DNA of 11,380 nt from Acidimicrobiaceae bacterium (GTDB lineage Bacteria > Actinomycetota > Acidimicrobiia > Acidimicrobiales > UBA10347): NCBI GenBank assembly GCA_003485885.1, contig DNHM01000409.1:1-11380 (forward strand), read 5' to 3'. Shown here piece after piece: positions 7,648 to 11,380 of this stretch. The position numbers and the translations under genes were made by a program. Numbering within the stretch: position 1 is the stretch's first letter; every line of letters begins with the position of its first letter. Under the pieces are notes generated by a model, which worked only from the letters and a program-made list of their open reading frames with translations, was not told the DNA's origin and did no database searches.

Positions 7648-8896
7648 CGCTGTGGCCGAGCAGCCCGACTGGGTCCTGACACCGCGGCAATTCCAAGGTG
7701 AGCGGGCAGCGTTACCCGAGGGCCGATCTGTCGATCGGTCCAAACTTCCGATTCTTGCCGCGGGTTTTGTGCAGGCGTTGCGCGACGCCGGGGTAGAGGT
7801 ACCGATCGGGGCCACCCTGTTGTACGTGCAGGCATTGTGCGCAGTGAATAGCGTGAACCGATCCGAGCGGTATTGGTGTGGACGCACCACGTTGATCACC
7901 CGAAGCGAAGACTTCATGACGTACCACAAGGTCTTTGGCCGCTACTGGGTGGGGGCAGAGTTCGACGACGCCGAACAGATGACGACGACCACAACTATTG
8001 CGGTCGATCAACAAGATGAAGATGGTGCCGAGGACTCAACCGGTGGCGACGACGATGAGGCTGAACCTGACATCACGATGCGGTACAGCGCTGTAGAAGT
8101 GCTGCGCGACAAGGACTTCGCCGAGTACTCCAAAGTCGAGCTGGCCGAGCTCGCACATCTGGTTAGCCAGATCCGTATTGGCGGAGCGGTCCGACCATCG
8201 AGGCGTCAGAAGCGTTCACTAAAGCGCCGGGGCCAACCCGATCTGCGGCGCACCGTGCGTCGAGCGCTCGCAAATGATGGTGAGCCGATCGACCGTGCGT
8301 TTCGCAAACCAAGTGAACATCCTCGCCGTGTCGTGTTGTTGCTTGACATCAGCGGCTCTATGGAGGCGTATTCACGGGCCCTGCTGCGGTTCGTGCATGC
8401 CACTGTGCTTGCCAGGGGCCGGGTCGAAGCCTTTGCGCTTGGGACCCGACTGACCCGATTGACCCGTGAGATGGCAACACTCGACCCGGATCGGGCGTTG
8501 ACCAATGCAGCCGAGGCGGTCGAGGATTGGTCCGGAGGAACTCGGCTTGGGGAATCGATTCGGTCATTTAACGACGAATGGGCTGTGCGGGGTATGGCCC
8601 GGGGCGCCGTCGTTGTTGTCCTGTCCGACGGGTGGGACCGGGGCGAACCCGAGCTGATGGCTGAACAAATGGCGCGGCTGAGCCGAGTGGCATACCGCAT
8701 CGTGTGGTCGAATCCGCTGAAAGCCACCGACGGGTATGCACCGCTCGCTCGTGGCATGGCGGCGGCTCTTCCGTACCTCGACGAATTTGTCGAAGGTCAT
8801 TCACTTCGAGCACTTGAACAGCTTGCGGCAGCGATCAACCGCAGTGCCGAGGAAAGTCCAGGATCAGGCGGGTTCCCTAGTGTTCTGTCCAGTTGA
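7607..8896 (+). CDS. VWA-domain protein, CoxE family
   Basis: Partner of the MoxR ATPase: CoxE-type proteins carry a metal-ion-dependent adhesion site and are thought to link the ATPase to its client enzyme. Residues 45-115 (LAAGFVQALRDAGVEVPIG, then YHKVFGRYW) match the N-terminal part of the family. Residues 121-155 are an unusual low-complexity linker with five consecutive threonines followed by an Asp/Glu-rich stretch. A basic segment (about 195-220) leads into the VWA domain. There the MIDAS residues are D247, S249 and S251 (LLLDISGSM), T312 (SGGTRLGESI) and D341 (LSDGWDRGE). The C-terminus (WSNPLKATDGYAPLARGMAAALP) is typical of CoxE. The ATG at 7607 overlaps the ATPase gene by 41 bp; a GTG at 7652, five bases after that gene's stop, is an alternative start giving 414 residues. 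Translational coupling is likely either way. Confidence 0.9.
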   Translation: MASTGSWLQQPTHNAVAEQPDWVLTPRQFQGERAALPEGRSVDRSKLPILAAGFVQALRDAGVEVPIGATLLYVQALCAVNSVNRSERYWCGRTTLITRSEDFMTYHKVFGRYWVGAEFDDAEQMTTTTTIAVDQQDEDGAEDSTGGDDDEAEPDITMRYSAVEVLRDKDFAEYSKVELAELAHLVSQIRIGGAVRPSRRQKRSLKRRGQPDLRRTVRRALANDGEPIDRAFRKPSEHPRRVVLLLDISGSMEAYSRALLRFVHATVLARGRVEAFALGTRLTRLTREMATLDPDRALTNAAEAVEDWSGGTRLGESIRSFNDEWAVRGMARGAVVVVLSDGWDRGEPELMAEQMARLSRVAYRIVWSNPLKATDGYAPLARGMAAALPYLDEFVEGHSLRALEQLAAAINRSAEESPGSGGFPSVLSS

Positions 8897-8932
8897 TGGG
8901 TGCGGTAGCGTCAAGCCAATGAAAGGTCTGAC

Positions 8933-9247
8933 ATGAAGGACATACTCGACGAAGTTGGCTCGTGGCGAGATGCGGGCAAACAGGTAGCGGTTGCTCGTGT
9001 TGTCGACATCGAAGGCTCCGGTCCGCGCGATCCGGGAGCAGCAATGGCTGTCAACGAAGACGGCGAGGTCATCGGTTCGGTATCGGGCGGATGCGTCGAA
9101 GGTGCCGTTGTCACCGAAGCGCTCGACATCATCGAATCTGGCGAACGACGTATGGTCACCTTTGGTTACAGCGATGACGAGGCCTTTGCTGTTGGACTCA
9201 CGTGCGGCGGCACAATCCACCTCTACATCGAACCCCTCGACTGGTAG
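8933..9247 (+). CDS. XdhC/CoxI-family single-domain protein (Cys-containing N-terminal domain)
   Basis: XdhC proteins bind molybdenum cofactor and help sulfurate and insert it into xanthine dehydrogenase-type enzymes; CoxF/CoxI relatives serve CO dehydrogenase. This 104-residue protein consists only of the N-terminal XdhC_CoxI domain: EGSGPRDPGAAMAV (27-40), GSVSGGCVEGAV (48-59, C54), the middle FGYSDDEAFAVGLTCGGTIH (77-96, C91), and an ending YIEPL. The two cysteines in SGGCVEG and LTCGG are the conserved ones proposed to contact the cofactor. The C-terminal Rossmann domain is absent and is supplied by the next gene, ten bases further on. The ATG at 8933 is preceded by GAAAGG with a six-base spacer, the clearest ribosome site in the window. 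It starts 36 bp after the CoxE-like gene, probably in the same operon. Confidence 0.9.
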   Translation: MKDILDEVGSWRDAGKQVAVARVVDIEGSGPRDPGAAMAVNEDGEVIGSVSGGCVEGAVVTEALDIIESGERRMVTFGYSDDEAFAVGLTCGGTIHLYIEPLDW

Positions 9248-9256
9248 CTGATCTGT

Positions 9257-10048
9257 ATGAGCCGCGAGATCTTCGACCTGTGGGTCGGCGCTATCCGGAG
9301 CGACGAGCCGGTGTGTCTGGTATCGGTGATCGAGGGCCAGGGCCTGGGTGCCAAGATGCTTGTGCGGCCCGGAATCGCTCCGGTGGGGACCTTGGGGCAC
9401 GCCGAACTCGACCGAGTGGTTGAGCGCGATGCACTAGCCGAACTCGAGGTCGGGCGGAGTGGCGTTCGCAGTTACGGAGCGCAGGGCCAACAACGCGAGA
9501 ACGACCTGACGGTCTTTGTTGAGTCTCAAGCGCCGCCGCCTCGCATGCTGATCTTTGGTGCGGTTGATTTCACGGCGGCGCTTGCGAGCGCAGCCAAACT
9601 TCTGGGTTATCGGGTGGTTGTTGCCGATGCTCGGCCGGTGTTCGCAACCCGCAAACGGTTCCCGATGGCCGACGAGTTGCGGGTGAGTTGGCCCGACGAT
9701 GTCTTCGACGAGTTCGGCGATGAGCTAGGACCGCGAGATGCGGTCGCGGTTTTGACCCACGACAACAAGTTCGATGTGCCGGCAGTCGTGCGGGCACTCG
9801 AAACTCGAGTGGGATACATCGGTGTCATGGGCAGCCGCAAAACACATGATGGCCGCACCGAACGGCTCCGCGAGGCCGGGGTCGACGATCGTGGTCTTGC
9901 TCGTCTGCGTTCACCTATCGGTATCGACATCGGGGGGCGCACGCCTGAAGAGACCGCGGTGTCGATCTGTGCTGAGATCATTGCGCTACGTTCCGGGCGC
10001 AAGATCAGTGCGTTGACCGATACCGAAGGCCCGATTCACGAGCGCTGA
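9257..10048 (+). CDS. XdhC/CoxI-family protein with Rossmann domain
   Basis: A 263-residue protein whose C-terminal half (about 95-250) is the XdhC Rossmann domain. It has MLIFGAVDFTAAL (97-109) as the nucleotide-binding turn, VVADARPVFATRKRFP (121-136), the VLTHDNKFD segment (165-173), YIGVMGSRKTH (187-197), and the terminal signature RLRSPIGIDIGGRTPEETAV (216-235). The first ~90 residues follow the outline of the XdhC_CoxI N-terminal domain (CLVSVIEGQG, then GTLGHAELD, then LTVFVES), but both cofactor cysteines seen in the upstream protein are missing. The two proteins therefore probably act together, the first supplying the cysteine domain and this one the nucleotide-binding domain. The start ATG follows the previous stop by nine bases. 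The gene ends convergently with the MFS gene, 35 bp away. The reading of the N-terminal half as a degenerate domain is inference. Confidence 0.9.
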   Translation: MSREIFDLWVGAIRSDEPVCLVSVIEGQGLGAKMLVRPGIAPVGTLGHAELDRVVERDALAELEVGRSGVRSYGAQGQQRENDLTVFVESQAPPPRMLIFGAVDFTAALASAAKLLGYRVVVADARPVFATRKRFPMADELRVSWPDDVFDEFGDELGPRDAVAVLTHDNKFDVPAVVRALETRVGYIGVMGSRKTHDGRTERLREAGVDDRGLARLRSPIGIDIGGRTPEETAVSICAEIIALRSGRKISALTDTEGPIHER

Positions 10049-10083
10049 GATGTGCCGGGCAACTGGTGGCTGAAGATGAACTG

Positions 10084-11274
10084 TTAGGCCCCAGCCCAGT
10101 GGTTGCGAGCTGTTGAGGCGATGCCTGCAGCTAACAGGAAGAGGCCTGCCGAGACCGTCATAGCTGTTGGCACGGTCGTGAATTGAGCGAGCGCGCCCAG
10201 AGCGATGCCACCCAGAATTTCACCGAAGGCTTCGGCTTGACCAACGAACGAATGCACTGTTGCCCTGTTCTCTGACGATGCAAAGGTGTTCGCCCACGTG
10301 GTGACGAGTGGGATTGTCGTTAGGAAAAATCCACCCTGCAGAATCAGGCCAAGGCCGGCGAGAGCAAGCACCTCCATGTGGGCCAGCAACAAGATCCCCA
10401 CGGCGACGCCTACGAGCAACATGGACATAGCAGGTACTACGGAGGATCCCCGGGCCCGTCGTTTGGCAACCGCCAACATGCCAGCACCGATGAGTGAGTG
10501 GGCTGCAACCAGAGCACCGATCACCAACACTTCGTCGATGTCATCGGGCAAACCAACGTCGACAAGGCGTTGCACATCGAGCCGATCGATGGCTTCTTTT
10601 GCAAGGCCTCCCATGAAGACAGCGATGACCAGAATACGTAACGGCCGGACCTGGTAGGACTGCGACCATCCGCCTTGGAGCATGCGCAGGAAACCACGCC
10701 AGCCCTCGCCGGCGGATCGCACAAAGTTGTTCTCTGGCATAACCGCCATCAGCACGAATCCCCATGCCGCGTAGATCACGCCGATCACGCTGAGTGTCAG
10801 GCTCAACGAGGTCAGTGCCGCAAGGCCTGCAAAAACGATGATGCCGGCAACTGCGGACCACAGTTGGTAGCCAGCACGCCGAAGGATGAGCGGTTCGGCC
10901 TCCTCCGCGCTGCCGAGCTCGTCGGTGATCCAGGCGGTTTCAGCACCGGTCACAAACGTGCTGCCAAAACCAACCATGATCTGGCTCAGCACGAGCAGCC
11001 AGTAGACGTCGGCGTTGGCGCTCAGCACATAGGCGGCGCCGACAACGACGAACGAGATGGCGACCGACCATTTTCGGCTATAGAGATCAGCGACAATCCC
11101 CGTGGGGATCTCGAAGAGCAGAATCGACAGCTCCATGACCGTGCCGAGCAGCACCAGTTGGAAGGGCTCAAGCTGGACTTCGGTAACAAGGCGAAGAAAG
11201 AACAGGCTCCAGAAGCCTCGAGTGCACGCTCGACTCAGAATGCCGGACGTAAGGAAAATGCGGGTTGGGGACAA
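10084..11274 (-). CDS. MFS transporter, 12 transmembrane helices
   Basis: Inner-membrane secondary transporter of the major facilitator superfamily; substrate unknown, and drug or metabolite efflux is possible. The 396-residue protein has about 12 hydrophobic helices in two halves, separated by a polar loop near 180-210. The superfamily motif A lies between helices 2 and 3 as GIVADLYSRKWS (59-70, with D63 and R67). Acidic residues inside the membrane, E49 and E55 in helix 2 and E112 at the end of helix 4 (TGAETAWITDEL), are typical of proton-coupled members of this branch. The start is a TTG at 11272-11274: the frame is open for 17 codons upstream to a TGA without any ATG or GTG, and later Met codons would delete helix 1. 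No good ribosome site is seen. It stands alone on the minus strand, convergent with the XdhC gene, and nothing in context indicates its substrate. Confidence 0.88.
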   Translation of the reverse strand: MSPTRIFLTSGILSRACTRGFWSLFFLRLVTEVQLEPFQLVLLGTVMELSILLFEIPTGIVADLYSRKWSVAISFVVVGAAYVLSANADVYWLLVLSQIMVGFGSTFVTGAETAWITDELGSAEEAEPLILRRAGYQLWSAVAGIIVFAGLAALTSLSLTLSVIGVIYAAWGFVLMAVMPENNFVRSAGEGWRGFLRMLQGGWSQSYQVRPLRILVIAVFMGGLAKEAIDRLDVQRLVDVGLPDDIDEVLVIGALVAAHSLIGAGMLAVAKRRARGSSVVPAMSMLLVGVAVGILLLAHMEVLALAGLGLILQGGFFLTTIPLVTTWANTFASSENRATVHSFVGQAEAFGEILGGIALGALAQFTTVPTAMTVSAGLFLLAAGIASTARNHWAGA

Positions 11275-11380
11275 GGTGGCCAGCTTCGCAGACTCCGTGC
11301 ACGCCGGCTGGCCTTTTACAAGTCACCAGTGACGAACGCAGGCCCGAGCGGGGGTAGTCCGGCTTTCGTCTCGTTCCTCG
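11275..11380. other. Right-edge stretch without recognisable feature
   Basis: These 106 bases precede the MFS start on the minus strand and should contain its promoter and leader. I see no clear -10/-35 pair, no strong hairpin and no supported start of another gene. Confidence 0.4.

Noticed and set aside
7093..7929. 278-residue open frame on the minus strand
   Set aside because: It is antisense to the MoxR and CoxE-like genes, which have clear motifs. Its length reflects GC-rich codon bias in the opposite strand.
8206..8757. 183-residue open frame on the minus strand
   Set aside because: It is antisense to the VWA domain. It is rich in Arg and Ser, as expected of a shadow frame, with no motif.

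Overview
The window looks like chromosomal DNA from a high-GC actinobacterium, most plausibly of the Acidimicrobiia type. The reasons are the enolase gene directly followed by a DivIC/FtsB-like septum gene (a typical actinobacterial neighbourhood), a long actinobacterial-style serine hydroxymethyltransferase, a separate LigD-type DNA ligase, several GTG/TTG starts and weak Shine-Dalgarno sequences. The lineage is inferred from protein character, not from a search. I see no rRNA, tRNA, IS element, phage gene or CRISPR array.

Layout, left to right. (1) 1-977, minus strand: a multi-pass membrane protein of unknown family. Its C-terminus lies beyond the left edge, and its reading frame is broken by an apparent one-base deletion near 786-788. 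(2) 1056-1664, plus strand, divergent from it: a small exported or membrane-anchored protein with four cysteines and a proline-rich linker, also unrecognised. (3) A perfect 11-bp hairpin at 1695-1736 separates it from the convergent glyA. (4) Minus strand: glyA (1800-3278), preceded by a stand-alone LigD-type ATP-dependent DNA ligase (3366-4352), with a three-unit 13-bp tandem repeat between them. (5) 4353-4914, a 562-bp gene-poor interval between ligase and eno. It carries a good intrinsic terminator on the plus strand, a second 14-bp perfect hairpin and several smaller helices, so it may encode a small RNA or an attenuated leader. (6) Plus strand: eno (4915-6213) and a DivIC/FtsB-like gene (6232-6645). 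(7) Plus strand: a MoxR/CoxD-like AAA+ ATPase, a CoxE-like VWA protein and two XdhC/CoxI-family proteins (6736-10048). (8) Minus strand: a 12-helix MFS transporter (10084-11274), convergent with the previous group.

Functionally, eno (glycolysis), glyA (one-carbon metabolism) and the DivIC/FtsB-like gene (division) are housekeeping genes. The 6736-10048 block is a maturation toolkit for molybdenum hydroxylases of the CO dehydrogenase/xanthine dehydrogenase family. A MoxR ATPase and its VWA partner would remodel the enzyme or its active site, and XdhC-type proteins would bind and sulfurate the molybdenum cofactor before insertion. No hydroxylase structural subunits are present in the window, so their target must be encoded elsewhere or just outside.

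The parts I find least explained are the structured interval upstream of eno, the frameshifted His-containing membrane protein with its divergent partner, and the pairing of a Cys-bearing single-domain XdhC with a second XdhC whose N-terminal domain seems to have lost those cysteines. I did not find convincing evidence of a wholly new multi-gene system.
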